From the NCBI GenBank assembly GCA_963675055.2, contig CAXXJE010000002.1, positions 992,001 to 1,056,000 of the forward strand: a stretch of 64,000 bases of DNA, written 5' to 3'. Below are positions 17,476 through 25,979 of the stretch, in pieces. This stretch comes from PGYT01 sp963675055 (lineage in GTDB: Bacteria; Bacteroidota; Ignavibacteria; Ignavibacteriales; Melioribacteraceae). Both the position numbers and the translations under genes were made by a program. The notes under the pieces are model-generated. The model had not been told where the DNA came from, searched no databases, and saw only the letters and a list, made by a program, of their open reading frames with translations. Positions within the stretch are counted from its first letter, which is position 1. Each line of letters opens with the position of its first letter.

Positions 17476-18807
17476 TTAAAACTCCTCAAACGGGAGCTTT
17501 GTCCCGACATAGTTATCATAACTGACTGCTTTGTCTAAACTCGTTTGTATTGTTTTTTGTGCCTGTTCAAGCGCTTCGAGAGGCGTTTGGATTTTATACA
17601 GTATTCTCTCACGTGCCTGAGAATATTCCCGCCAGAAAACATCGTGAATCAGAGGGAAGATCACTTTGGATTCGGTATTCCGCATTTGCTTATCAAATAT
17701 CTTCATCGCGAAATGCTTGTTCAGGAAAACGGAATCGGACGCTGTATATCGATTGGTCGGGAACAGAGACTGTTCGTTATAAAAAGTTTCCTCAAGCTGA
17801 ATGTTTTTCTTTGCAGCAAACTTCATGAAGTCCCACGCGGCTTTTTTCTTTTTAGCTCCGCGCGGTATGGCATACCACCAGGTTCCCGTAGACGACTTTG
17901 TTTCCATCCCTTCGAAGACGGGTATTTCCGCAACTCCATAATCCAATTCGGGATTATACAGATTGATCAAGTCGATGAATGTATTATCTATAATCATCAT
18001 TGCAACCTTGCCTGAAACAAATCCATGTTGTGTGCCGTAACCGAACCCGCCTATGAACTTATTGATTTCTTCAACCGGGATGTTGTTCAGAAGCTTAAGC
18101 TCCTCTTCGAATGATCTTAGAATTTTCGGATCCGTCAGGTTTACAATGGTCTGGTTTTTATTGTAATATTTAGCTCCGAGTTCAAGCGACATTACGAAAG
18201 AGGTTTCAAGATTCCCGTAATTGGGTATGTAACCGATTTGTACGATGTTTCCGTTCTCTTCCCTTGTTAGCTGTTGTGAGTATTCCTTTACTTCCGTCCA
18301 AGTCCTCGGTGGTTTATCAGGGTCTAATCCCGCTTCCCTGAAAAGAGTTTTGTTATAGAAGAACGCATATGACGAAGTGTATGCCGGCAGTCCGAATATT
18401 TGATCATCGTATTTCATCTCGTTCCAGACAGCACTGTAAAACTGAGATGAATCAAAGCTGTCTTCGCGAATTGCATTGTCCAGTGAAACCAGTGCGCGGC
18501 GTGAAGCCCATTTGGGAATTGTTGAAGCTAGCATTACAACGTCCGGCGGATCCTCGCTGAGTATAGCCGTAAGGACTTTCTTTTCATGTTCATTCCAGGG
18601 AATCGGAGTGGCTTCCAGAAATATTGAGTCCTGAGATTCGTTGAACTTCTGAACGGGATAAGGAGCGTTATCCTTTTTCCCGGCAACAAACCAGTAGCGG
18701 AGTTTGTTTTTATTGTCATCAACCCGTTTGCTTTCCGGAAGCAGGATGACTGCAATACCGGCAAGAATGATAACAGTTGTAATTATATTTTTAATATTTA
18801 ACTTCAT
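17476..18807 (-). CDS. ABC transporter sugar-binding protein, family 1
   Basis: This 443-residue extracellular solute-binding protein has an N-terminal hydrophobic segment (residues 7-24) without a clear lipobox, so it is probably membrane-anchored or cleaved by signal peptidase I. Family features are LRYWFV, the P.D.V.M.AS block near 90, YNKTLFREAGLDPDKPPRTWTE near 155, and the conserved GTWWYAIPRGAKKKKAAWDF near 310. These match binding proteins of oligosaccharide importers such as MalE and UgpB. It would deliver sugar from the periplasm to the two permeases encoded directly downstream. It starts 12 bp after the GntR regulator stop. Confidence 0.9.
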   Translation of the reverse strand: MKLNIKNIITTVIILAGIAVILLPESKRVDDNKNKLRYWFVAGKKDNAPYPVQKFNESQDSIFLEATPIPWNEHEKKVLTAILSEDPPDVVMLASTIPKWASRRALVSLDNAIREDSFDSSQFYSAVWNEMKYDDQIFGLPAYTSSYAFFYNKTLFREAGLDPDKPPRTWTEVKEYSQQLTREENGNIVQIGYIPNYGNLETSFVMSLELGAKYYNKNQTIVNLTDPKILRSFEEELKLLNNIPVEEINKFIGGFGYGTQHGFVSGKVAMMIIDNTFIDLINLYNPELDYGVAEIPVFEGMETKSSTGTWWYAIPRGAKKKKAAWDFMKFAAKKNIQLEETFYNEQSLFPTNRYTASDSVFLNKHFAMKIFDKQMRNTESKVIFPLIHDVFWREYSQARERILYKIQTPLEALEQAQKTIQTSLDKAVSYDNYVGTKLPFEEF

Positions 18808-18819
18808 GAATGGAATCGT

Positions 18820-19563
18820 TTATTCCCCGCGTTTAATTTCAATCGAGTAAGTGAATTCCTCGGCGTTGTAAAATCCGAGGTTATATTCAACAGGTCTGTT
18901 GCCAGGATCGAATACATATCTTTTTCTGAACAGAACCGGGTGCCCGACTTTTATCCTCAATTTTTTGGCAATGTGTTTATCTGCTGTTATTGCTTTAATT
19001 TCTTCTTTTGAAGTCGCGGCAATAGTATTATGCTCGGTCTCCAGCAGATTATATAGTGGTTTGGAAAAGTCTTCCTTTCCTGTTAACCCGATTCTCGGGT
19101 GCAGATATGAAATGAAGTATACTATCGGGCCTTTTTCGGTTCCTCTCAGTCTTTGCAGCTTTAAAATCTCTTTTGCATTTTTTATCTGGAAGAAGTCTCT
19201 AATTTCATCATCCGGTTTTACCCATTCCGATATTACTTCGAAGTTCTTTACTTCAATCCCGTGCTTCTTCATTTCATTAGTGAAACTGAGCCAGTTGTCA
19301 AGTCTTGTAACGACACCTTTGTTATCGGCTACTTTAGTCCCAACTCCTTTTTTTCTTTCTATCAAACCCTCATAAACCAGTTTATTTGTTGCCTGCCTTA
19401 CAGTGTTTCTCGAGACTCCCAACCGCTTCGCAAGATCAACCTCGTTGGGAAGGAATTTCCCGTTCTGGTAATCAGGCAGGTCAATCATGTTTCGTAGTAA
19501 TTCTTCCACCTGTGCGTATAAGGGAAGTGCGCTTGTGTGGTCTATTTTTGTAATCATTTGCAA
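18820..19563 (-). CDS. GntR-family (HutC/UTRA) transcriptional regulator, probable local regulator
   Basis: The frame opens at TTG 19563, but ATG 19557 is the more likely start (TTAGAGA upstream), giving 245 residues. The N-terminal winged helix (LPLYAQVEELL..., LPNEVDLAKRLGVSRNTVRQA, residues about 10-75) is typical of GntR proteins. The C-terminal half is a UTRA ligand-binding domain (RLRGTEKGPIVYFISYLHPR, PVLFRKRYVFDPGNRPVEYNLGFY). Such proteins usually repress sugar-uptake genes until a sugar phosphate binds. It is the first gene of the locus and has a dyad-symmetric operator candidate about 30 bp upstream, so autoregulation of the whole run is likely. Confidence 0.9.
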   Translation of the reverse strand: MQMITKIDHTSALPLYAQVEELLRNMIDLPDYQNGKFLPNEVDLAKRLGVSRNTVRQATNKLVYEGLIERKKGVGTKVADNKGVVTRLDNWLSFTNEMKKHGIEVKNFEVISEWVKPDDEIRDFFQIKNAKEILKLQRLRGTEKGPIVYFISYLHPRIGLTGKEDFSKPLYNLLETEHNTIAATSKEEIKAITADKHIAKKLRIKVGHPVLFRKRYVFDPGNRPVEYNLGFYNAEEFTYSIEIKRGE

Positions 19564-19587
19564 ATCTCTAAATTGTTTAGATTTAAC

Positions 19588-19607
19588 ATGTACATATGTC
19601 CATACAT
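19588..19607. promoter_or_regulatory. Candidate GntR operator upstream of the mannoside locus
   Basis: A 20-bp stretch has perfect outer arms ATGTA-N10-TACAT, centred about 40 bp upstream of the GntR start codon. HutC/UTRA regulators bind similar short palindromes. The link is inferred from position and symmetry. The remaining DNA to 19770 shows no gene. Confidence 0.45.
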
Positions 19608-19770
19608 ACTAACATAAAAATAATGCGGACAATGAAGTAAGTCAATATATGAAGGTGTTAAGTTTTAGGTACAAAGTCTTAATAAGTACCTAATATAGTT
19701 TGGGATATTTCCGGCCATTTAGAAGAGAATTGTAGATAGCTTTTGGTGTAATTAAATGATGTGAAATTAG

Positions 19771-19801
19771 CAAAGAAAACCCGGATAGAATATCTACCCG
19801 G
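19771..19801 (-). terminator. Rho-independent terminator after murQ
   Basis: On the minus strand CCGGGTAGA-TAT-TCTATCCGG forms a 9-bp stem with one G-T pair, followed by GTTTTCTTT. It lies 8 bp after the murQ stop and separates the housekeeping block from the mannoside locus. Confidence 0.75.
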
Positions 19802-19809
19802 AACTAAAA

Positions 19810-20733
19810 TTAGATGTCAATAGCAGCCCTAACAAATCCATCAGCTTCAACGAGTCTTTCTTTTGCTTCTTCGAAACTGCATTTAGCAAGTATCATAACG
19901 AGCGCTGTTTTAACATGCCCCTTAGACATTTCAAGGATCTTAGCCGCTTCATCGTAAGTGACACCGGTAATCATCATGACTATGCGCTTGGAACGTTCAA
20001 CAAGTTTCTTGTTGGTTTGCTGGAGATCTATCATCATGTTTTGGTATGTCTTGCCGAGACGAACGAATGCAGTAGTTGTAATCATGTTCAACACTAGTTT
20101 CTGCGCTGTACCGCTTTTCATTCGTGTTGAACCCATAACTACTTCGGGTCCCACATGCGGACAAATAGCAATGTCTACTTCATCAATGTTAAATGTATCG
20201 CGCGGAGTTGCGGTTACGTAAAGAGTAGTTGCGCCAATCTCTTTTGCTTTCTTGACAGCGCCAATAACATAAGGAGTTCTTCGGCTCGCTGCTATACCGC
20301 AGACTACATCTTTCTCGGTTACGTTAGCCGCGATAACATCGTTAGCTCCGTTCTCTTCAAAGTCTTCAGCACCTTCCTGCGCGCGGAACATAGCTTCATT
20401 GCCGCCTGCTATATAACCCTGTATCAAGTCATAAGGAGCGCCGAAGGTTGGCGGGCATTCGGAAGCGTCTACTACACCAAGTCTGCCACTTGTACCGGCG
20501 CCGAAGTACAGAAGTCGTCCGCCGCTTTTAATGGCTTCAACTACTTTGTCCACGGCTTCGGCTATATATGGGATCTCATTTTCAACAGCGAGTGGAACGG
20601 TCTTGTCCTCGTTGTTGATTATGCGAAGAATCTCTTCGGTCGACTGCTTGTCTATATTAAGTGAGTTAGTGTTTTGTTGTTCAGTTGATAACTTGCTTAT
20701 CTCTTCAAAAATTCGGCGTTGTTCAGAACTCAT
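19810..20733 (-). CDS. murQ: N-acetylmuramic acid 6-phosphate etherase
   Basis: This 307-residue cytoplasmic protein is a clear MurQ. Diagnostic segments are NIDKQSTEEILRIIN, the SIS-domain sugar-phosphate loop LLYFGAGTSGRLGVVDASECPPTFG near 75-100, IAGGNEAMFRAQEGAED, and PEVVMGSTRMKSGTAQK near 200. It cleaves the lactyl ether of MurNAc-6-P to give GlcNAc-6-P in peptidoglycan recycling. Its ATG overlaps the rsmG stop (ATGA), so translation is coupled to rsmG, an unusual partner. No other recycling gene (anmK, nagZ, ampG) is visible nearby. A hairpin terminator follows. Confidence 0.97.
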   Translation of the reverse strand: MSSEQRRIFEEISKLSTEQQNTNSLNIDKQSTEEILRIINNEDKTVPLAVENEIPYIAEAVDKVVEAIKSGGRLLYFGAGTSGRLGVVDASECPPTFGAPYDLIQGYIAGGNEAMFRAQEGAEDFEENGANDVIAANVTEKDVVCGIAASRRTPYVIGAVKKAKEIGATTLYVTATPRDTFNIDEVDIAICPHVGPEVVMGSTRMKSGTAQKLVLNMITTTAFVRLGKTYQNMMIDLQQTNKKLVERSKRIVMMITGVTYDEAAKILEMSKGHVKTALVMILAKCSFEEAKERLVEADGFVRAAIDI

Positions 20734-21410
20734 TTACTCAATTCCAGCATTATTAGTTTTTTACCCTTTTCATTCCTTGCGTTAGTCGGTTTATAAGCAA
20801 GTTCAAAGATCGTAGATTTTTTAATATATGATTTGTATTTCATCTCCGCAGTCTTAAATTCCTGATCAAGATCCCCGCCTTTAATCGCCATGATATATGC
20901 TTTTTCTTTAATGAGCGGAAGCGCGTACCTAAACAGAATTATAAGCGGCACTGTAGCCCGACTGACAACCAGGTCGAATGTGTTTTTGTATTTCTCAATA
21001 AACTCCTCGCTTTCGGCGCGTTCGTTTTCTACCGTCAGGTTACTGAGTTTAAGCCTGCTTACAAAATCCTGAACCGCGTCAATTTTTTTGGAGGTTGAAT
21101 CAACAAGAACTCCTCTCATCATCGGATTGGTTATAGCAAGCGGTATACCGGGGAGTCCCCCGCCGGTACCGATATCGATAAACCTGTTTAATTTTTCGGG
21201 CAGAAATTCGGAAATATAGGAGGAAATGAAAATATGATTCTCAATTATGTTTTTCACATCCCGTCTCGATATCAGGTTAAACTTTTCGTTTTTCTCAGTT
21301 AACAGAGAGGCATAATGCGCGAGTCTTTCAATCTGATAAATGTCAGGGTTAAGACTGTTTTCCCAAAAAAAGTTTTTTAATTCCCGTAGATATTGTTCCT
21401 GTAAGTCCAA
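20730..21410 (-). CDS. rsmG: 16S rRNA (guanine-527-N7)-methyltransferase RsmG
   Basis: This 226-residue protein starts at TTG 21410 behind TGAGGA. The SAM-binding motif FIDIGTGGGLPGIPLA lies near 90-105, followed by VLVDSTSKKIDAV, NERAES and the catalytic-core segment LVVSRATVPL, all typical of RsmG (GidB). It methylates G527 of 16S rRNA. It lies 14 bp after mnmG, the classical gidA-gidB arrangement, and overlaps murQ by 4 bp. Confidence 0.96.
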   Translation of the reverse strand: MDLQEQYLRELKNFFWENSLNPDIYQIERLAHYASLLTEKNEKFNLISRRDVKNIIENHIFISSYISEFLPEKLNRFIDIGTGGGLPGIPLAITNPMMRGVLVDSTSKKIDAVQDFVSRLKLSNLTVENERAESEEFIEKYKNTFDLVVSRATVPLIILFRYALPLIKEKAYIMAIKGGDLDQEFKTAEMKYKSYIKKSTIFELAYKPTNARNEKGKKLIMLELSK

Positions 21411-21424
21411 ATAGTCCTCAAAAT

Positions 21425-23305
21425 TTAATTTTTCAAATATACTAATAAAATAGAAATATCAGAAGGAGAAACACCCGAGATTCTGGATGCCTGTCCCAAA
21501 GTACGTGGCTTAATTTTGTTTAGTTTTTCACGTCCTTCACTGGAAATCTGTTTTATTATTAAAAAATCAAAATCTAATGGAATGCTCATTTCATCAAGCT
21601 TGTCCATCTTCTCAATCATTTCATATTGACGTTTAATATAGCCCTCATATTTTAACTGTATCTCAACTTGTTCAAGTGCTTTTTTATCGTTTTTTAACTC
21701 AGTCAGTTCGCCATTAAGCCCAAGATCCACTTCCTCAAGAAACTCTTTCAGTTTGATTTCAGGACGCTTGATTATTCTTGTAAGCACCTCCACATTAGTA
21801 AGTTTTGAAGTCCTGATTTTTTCAAAGTAATCGTTGGCTGCATCCGGACGAACCTTAATTTTATCAAATATGACGGTGCTGTTCGAAATTAATTTCTCGC
21901 GCCTCATCAAATCATTATATTGTTCGTCGGAGATCAATCCCAGTTCATGTCCATAAGCCATGAGCCTGCGATCGGCATTATCCTGGCGAAGAATGAGTCG
22001 GTGTTCAGCACGCGATGTAAACATTCTATACGGCTCGTTTGTTGACTTTGTGACCAGATCATCTATAAGAACGCCGATATAACTTTCACTTCTTTTCAGT
22101 ACAAACTCGGGGCGCCCCTGAATTTTCAATGCGGCATTTATTCCGGCGATAAGACCCTGACCTGCCGCTTCTTCATACCCGGAAGTTCCGTTAATTTGTC
22201 CCGCGAAATACAATCCCTGAACACGCTTTGTCTCGAGAGTTAAATCCACCTGGTAAGGCGGAAAGTAATCGTACTCAACAGCGTAACCGGGACGGATAAT
22301 TTCGGCATTCTCAAGTCCGGGTATAAGTCTGGTCGCCTTATACTGAACATCAGCCGGAAGCGATGTGGGGAATCCGTTGAGATATATCTGGTCGGTATCA
22401 AGTCCTTCGGGTTCAAGAAATAACTGGTGAGATTTCTTGTCGGAGAACCTAACAATCTTGTCTTCAATGGATGGACAATACCTCGGACCGGTACCACTTA
22501 TCAAACCGGTAAACATCGGCGACTCATCAAATCCTGTCTCGAGGATTTTGTGAACTTCCTCATTGGTGTAAGCGATGTGACAACTTACCTGAGGAAGATA
22601 CGGGAACTTGCTTTTATCCGTACGAGAAGAAAACGGTTCGGGTATTTCATCACCCGGTTGCTCCTGGAGTTTATCCCAATCGATAGTATCTTTTGCAAGT
22701 CTCGGCGGTGTACCGGTTTTAAGTCGTCCGCTTTCGAAACCCATTTCAAGAAGTGACTCTGTTAATCCCGTCGAAGGCGATTCACCGAATCTTCCACCTT
22801 TTGTTGCGTTGAGTCCGGTATACATCACACCATTCATGAATGTACCTGAGCAGACTATTAAGGCCTTGCATTGAATTGTTTTTCCGGAACCGGTACCGAC
22901 TCCGGTTATTTTGCCACCCTCTTCGATTGCTCCAACAACGGAGTTCTCTACAATATCGAGATTCTCAATCAGGTTTACGACTCTCTCCGCTTCCTGAGAA
23001 TAGAGATCTCTGTCCGACTGACACCTCCCCGCCCAAACTGCGGGACCTTTGGATTTGTTCAAAACCCTGTATTGAATTCCTGTCTTGTCGGCAATTTCAC
23101 CCATCACTCCGCCGAGTGCATCTATCTCATGAACGAGATGTCCTTTAGCGCTTCCGCCAATCGCGGGATTGCAGGACATCCTCCCAATAGCGTGTTTATC
23201 CATTGTTACCATTGCAACCGAACATCCCATCCTTGCGGCAGCTACTCCCGCTTCAATTCCGGCATGTCCCCCGCCGACAACAATTACATCGTAATAAATG
23301 CTCAT
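21425..23305 (-). CDS. mnmG: tRNA uridine-34 5-carboxymethylaminomethyl modification enzyme MnmG
   Basis: This 626-residue protein has the FAD dinucleotide-binding motif VIVVGGGHAGIEA at residues 7-19, then MSCNPAIGGSAKGHL and GPAVWAGRCQSDR, all invariant in MnmG (GidA). GPRYCPSIEDKI near 280 and the C-terminal helical domain (RISGVSPSDISIL) complete the family. With MnmE it modifies U34 of tRNAs reading split codon boxes. The MnmE partner is encoded 120 bp upstream, with two parS-like sites in the gap. The start ATG is preceded by AGGAAAT. Confidence 0.98.
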   Translation of the reverse strand: MSIYYDVIVVGGGHAGIEAGVAAARMGCSVAMVTMDKHAIGRMSCNPAIGGSAKGHLVHEIDALGGVMGEIADKTGIQYRVLNKSKGPAVWAGRCQSDRDLYSQEAERVVNLIENLDIVENSVVGAIEEGGKITGVGTGSGKTIQCKALIVCSGTFMNGVMYTGLNATKGGRFGESPSTGLTESLLEMGFESGRLKTGTPPRLAKDTIDWDKLQEQPGDEIPEPFSSRTDKSKFPYLPQVSCHIAYTNEEVHKILETGFDESPMFTGLISGTGPRYCPSIEDKIVRFSDKKSHQLFLEPEGLDTDQIYLNGFPTSLPADVQYKATRLIPGLENAEIIRPGYAVEYDYFPPYQVDLTLETKRVQGLYFAGQINGTSGYEEAAGQGLIAGINAALKIQGRPEFVLKRSESYIGVLIDDLVTKSTNEPYRMFTSRAEHRLILRQDNADRRLMAYGHELGLISDEQYNDLMRREKLISNSTVIFDKIKVRPDAANDYFEKIRTSKLTNVEVLTRIIKRPEIKLKEFLEEVDLGLNGELTELKNDKKALEQVEIQLKYEGYIKRQYEMIEKMDKLDEMSIPLDFDFLIIKQISSEGREKLNKIKPRTLGQASRISGVSPSDISILLVYLKN

Positions 23306-23316
23306 TATTTCCTTTC

Positions 23317-23332
23317 TGTTTCACGTGGAACC
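23317..23332. promoter_or_regulatory. parS-like ParB-binding site 1
   Basis: TGTTTCACGTGGAACC matches the inverted form of the 16-bp bacterial parS consensus TGTTNCACGTGAAACA at all but the last base. It lies 12 bp upstream of the mnmG start codon, so ParB binding could also affect mnmG expression. Confidence 0.75.
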
Positions 23333-23396
23333 TTAAACAAGCGAAAATGAAAATTCCTACAGCTTCTTCCCAGATTTTATCTTTTTACTTGTCCCG

Positions 23397-23412
23397 TGTT
23401 TCACGTGGAACA
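23397..23412. promoter_or_regulatory. parS-like ParB-binding site 2
   Basis: TGTTTCACGTGGAACA is a full 16/16 match to the inverted parS consensus. It lies 80 bp from site 1 and 14 bp downstream of the mnmE stop. parS sites cluster near replication origins, often by the mnmE-mnmG-rsmG genes, so this segment is probably origin-proximal. Confidence 0.85.
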
Positions 23413-23425
23413 ATTCTAAAACTAT

Positions 23426-24790
23426 TTATTTTCCGATGCAGAACTTTGAGAATATATTGTTCAGAATATCATCGGATGTTACTTTGCCTATTATTTCGCC
23501 CAGTGAATTCTCAGCATTCCTTAGATCCACGGAAATGAATTCACCGGTCATCTGATTCTTAATAGATTCTTTCGCCTTAATTAAGTTATTTTTGGCTTTT
23601 TCAAGTGCATTATAATGTCTGATGTTGGATACTATTGCAGTTTTTTCGCTATAGTTATCAGAGCCGAGTGATTTTTCTTTTATCAGGTCAAGCAGTCCGC
23701 TTATCCCTTCCCCGCTTAGCGCTGAAACCAGGCTATCGAAAGTCCCTTCGGAAATCGCTTCACGATCGAGATCGATTTTATTTCCAATACGTAAAATTCT
23801 TTCAACCGATGAGAGCTGAATGAGTTCGTTGTACAGTTCACTCCCCTTGTCCTCAGTTACATCGCTAATTAGTAAAACAAGATCCGCTTCCTCAACAGCT
23901 TTACGGCTTCTTAAAACACCTTCCTTTTCTATGGAGTCTTCAGTTAGTCTTATTCCTGCAGTATCGTACAGCCGGAACAAAACTCCGTCAATGGAAACTT
24001 CTTCACGTATGACGTCCCTTGTTGTTCCCGGAATACTTGATACAATTGCGCGGGACTCTTTAAGGATATAGTTGAGCAGTGATGACTTGCCAACATTCGG
24101 CTTCCCTACCAGGGCTACGTTAACACCGTCCCTTATCACTTTGCCGAATGAGTAAGTAGCTAAAAGATCATTAATATTTTTGACCACACCATCAACCTTC
24201 TTCTCTACTTCATCCAGAGACATGAACTCTAGATCTTCCTCGGCGAAATCAAGCTCAAGTTCAATAAGAGAAGAAGCATTCACAAGCATCTCTCTGAGCG
24301 AATCGACTTGTGCGGAAAGCAATCCATCGAGCTGATTCCTCGCCCCTCTCAATGAAGCTTCAGTTCGTGAATTTATTATATCGACTACAGCCTCGGCCTG
24401 GGCAAGATCGATCTTCCCGTTCAGGAATGCTCTCTTTGTAAATTCGCCAGGCTCCGCTAATCGCACTCCATTTTTCAATAACTCTTCCAGAATCATTTTT
24501 ACTATCAACTGGTTACCGTGTGTACTTATCTCAATAGAATTTTCGCCCGTATATGAGTTCGGCGTACGGAATACCGAGGCAAGCACATTATCTATAACTT
24601 CCCCGGATGAACCTACTATATTCCCGTAATGAATTTTATTTGCATTACTGTTTTGCAATTGTATTGATCCGTCGAAGATTTTATCGGCAGCGGAAATGCT
24701 ATCAGGTCCGCTGATTCTGATCACCGAAATTGCCCCGAGTCCGGGAGCTGTTGCCAGGGCAGCTATTGTATCTTCGCCGTTAATTATCAT
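23426..24790 (-). CDS. mnmE: tRNA modification GTPase MnmE
   Basis: This 454-residue protein has the N-terminal tetrahydrofolate-binding domain (DTIAALATAPGLGAISVIRISG, residues 6-27; GEFTKRAFLNGKIDLAQAEAV near 115). The embedded G domain has GKPNVGKSS near 228, GTTRDVI, DTAG and NKID. The C-terminus ends in the catalytic-cysteine signature CIGK. It acts with MnmG on wobble U34 of tRNA. Length and all motifs are normal. It is the first gene of the mnmE-mnmG-rsmG-murQ run and starts by AT-rich DNA. Confidence 0.98.
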   Translation of the reverse strand: MIINGEDTIAALATAPGLGAISVIRISGPDSISAADKIFDGSIQLQNSNANKIHYGNIVGSSGEVIDNVLASVFRTPNSYTGENSIEISTHGNQLIVKMILEELLKNGVRLAEPGEFTKRAFLNGKIDLAQAEAVVDIINSRTEASLRGARNQLDGLLSAQVDSLREMLVNASSLIELELDFAEEDLEFMSLDEVEKKVDGVVKNINDLLATYSFGKVIRDGVNVALVGKPNVGKSSLLNYILKESRAIVSSIPGTTRDVIREEVSIDGVLFRLYDTAGIRLTEDSIEKEGVLRSRKAVEEADLVLLISDVTEDKGSELYNELIQLSSVERILRIGNKIDLDREAISEGTFDSLVSALSGEGISGLLDLIKEKSLGSDNYSEKTAIVSNIRHYNALEKAKNNLIKAKESIKNQMTGEFISVDLRNAENSLGEIIGKVTSDDILNNIFSKFCIGK

Positions 24791-25069
24791 TAAAATTTAT
24801 ATAATAAATGATGTAATTTGTTCTTTTGATAATCCAGAAAAAGAAAACTTTAAATATATATAAAAAGGTTTCGTAATTCAAGTAGATAATTCTTGTAACT
24901 TATTTAATAACAATAGGTTAGGAGAATAGCACATATTTATACCGATTGACTTACAATTTAAGAATCGCCTATAGCTATTGCTCAATTGAATATCGGATCA
25001 AATTTACTATTATGCATGAATTGATTTTAATAGTTTTGTAGTTTAAGTACTCTCAATAAAAATAATATT
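24791..25069. other. AT-rich divergent intergenic region, no gene seen
   Basis: These 279 bases separate mnmE (minus) from the plus-strand gene at 25070 and must hold both promoters. The sequence is AT-rich with runs such as AAATATATATAAAAA. Although the parS pair is close, no DnaA-box cluster (TTATCCACA) was found, so it is not called an origin. Confidence 0.5.
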
Positions 25070-25915
25070 ATGAAAAAAATAATTTCACTGGTTGTAGTAC
25101 TTCTGTTCGTGGTTTTCGCCGTTTTCTTTTATCTCGGCAGTTTGTTCACGGATAAATTTGTAGACGAAAAAATTGAATCGATTTCCACCGGAAGCGACTA
25201 TAGCGCCGATACTTCATCAACCGATTTAACCGGCTATCCTTTTTCACTCCGGAGGTATTTTTCGGCATGTATAAAAGATAGTTCTGAGAAACCCGCCCTT
25301 GCCAGATTAAAAGTATCCGGTGAGTTCAAGACTGATGAAAAATCCGGATGGCTTCCTTACAGATCAGAGCAGATATATAACGCACTAAAGCCTGGTTTTG
25401 TGCGTGACTCAAAAATTAAAACCAACGCGCTAACGTGGATAAGATCAGTAGAAAGTTTTGATAAAGGAGAAGGAAATATTCTTATTAAATTCTTATCCAG
25501 TCTTACAATATCAGATGAACAAAGTGATGAAATTGACCAGTCATATTTAGTATACTATCTGATTGAATCTGTGATGTTCCCCCCGTCTCTATTGCCCTCC
25601 GACAAGATCAGCTGGAAGAAAATAAACAACGAGATAGTTGAGGCAACATTAAGTTATAATAAGATGAGTGTAAGTGCTAAGTTTCATATCAATAGAAGTA
25701 ATGAAATCTTTAAAGTTACGACGACGGATAATTTTAAAACAAGTAAGAACGGATACCATAAGCTTCCTCAAACCACATTGTATTCAAACTACAAATGGTT
25801 CGGAAACTATAAAGTCCCCACTAGTTCGGAAGTACAGTGGAATTTTCCGGACAGTTCATTTACCTTCAGCAAATTGAATATTACGAATGTGGAATATCTG
25901 AACGAGCAGGATTAG
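25070..25915 (+). CDS. DUF6544/DUF6920-like exported or membrane-anchored protein
   Basis: This 281-residue protein has an N-terminal hydrophobic helix (residues 4-26), either anchor or signal. The rest fits the DUF6544/DUF6920 pattern: P.S.RRYF, LARLKVSGEFKT..SGWLPYRSEQIYN, PGFVRDSKI, and a late WFGNYKVPTSSEVQW segment. The family function is unknown; members are stand-alone envelope proteins in many Bacteroidota. It is a single gene on the plus strand and faces the methyltransferase operon. I recognise the family by pattern only. Confidence 0.6.
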   Translation: MKKIISLVVVLLFVVFAVFFYLGSLFTDKFVDEKIESISTGSDYSADTSSTDLTGYPFSLRRYFSACIKDSSEKPALARLKVSGEFKTDEKSGWLPYRSEQIYNALKPGFVRDSKIKTNALTWIRSVESFDKGEGNILIKFLSSLTISDEQSDEIDQSYLVYYLIESVMFPPSLLPSDKISWKKINNEIVEATLSYNKMSVSAKFHINRSNEIFKVTTTDNFKTSKNGYHKLPQTTLYSNYKWFGNYKVPTSSEVQWNFPDSSFTFSKLNITNVEYLNEQD

Positions 25916-25979
25916 CCGCCGGCTTATTCAATCTGTAGATTAAAATTTGAATTCGGAAGAATCGGTTAATAGCATTCAA

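Noticed and set aside
20155..20664. Open frame of 169 codons on the plus strand
   Set aside because: Antisense to murQ, which is certain.
24791..25069. Replication origin
   Set aside because: AT-rich and near parS sites, but no DnaA-box cluster and no dnaA or dnaN gene in the window.
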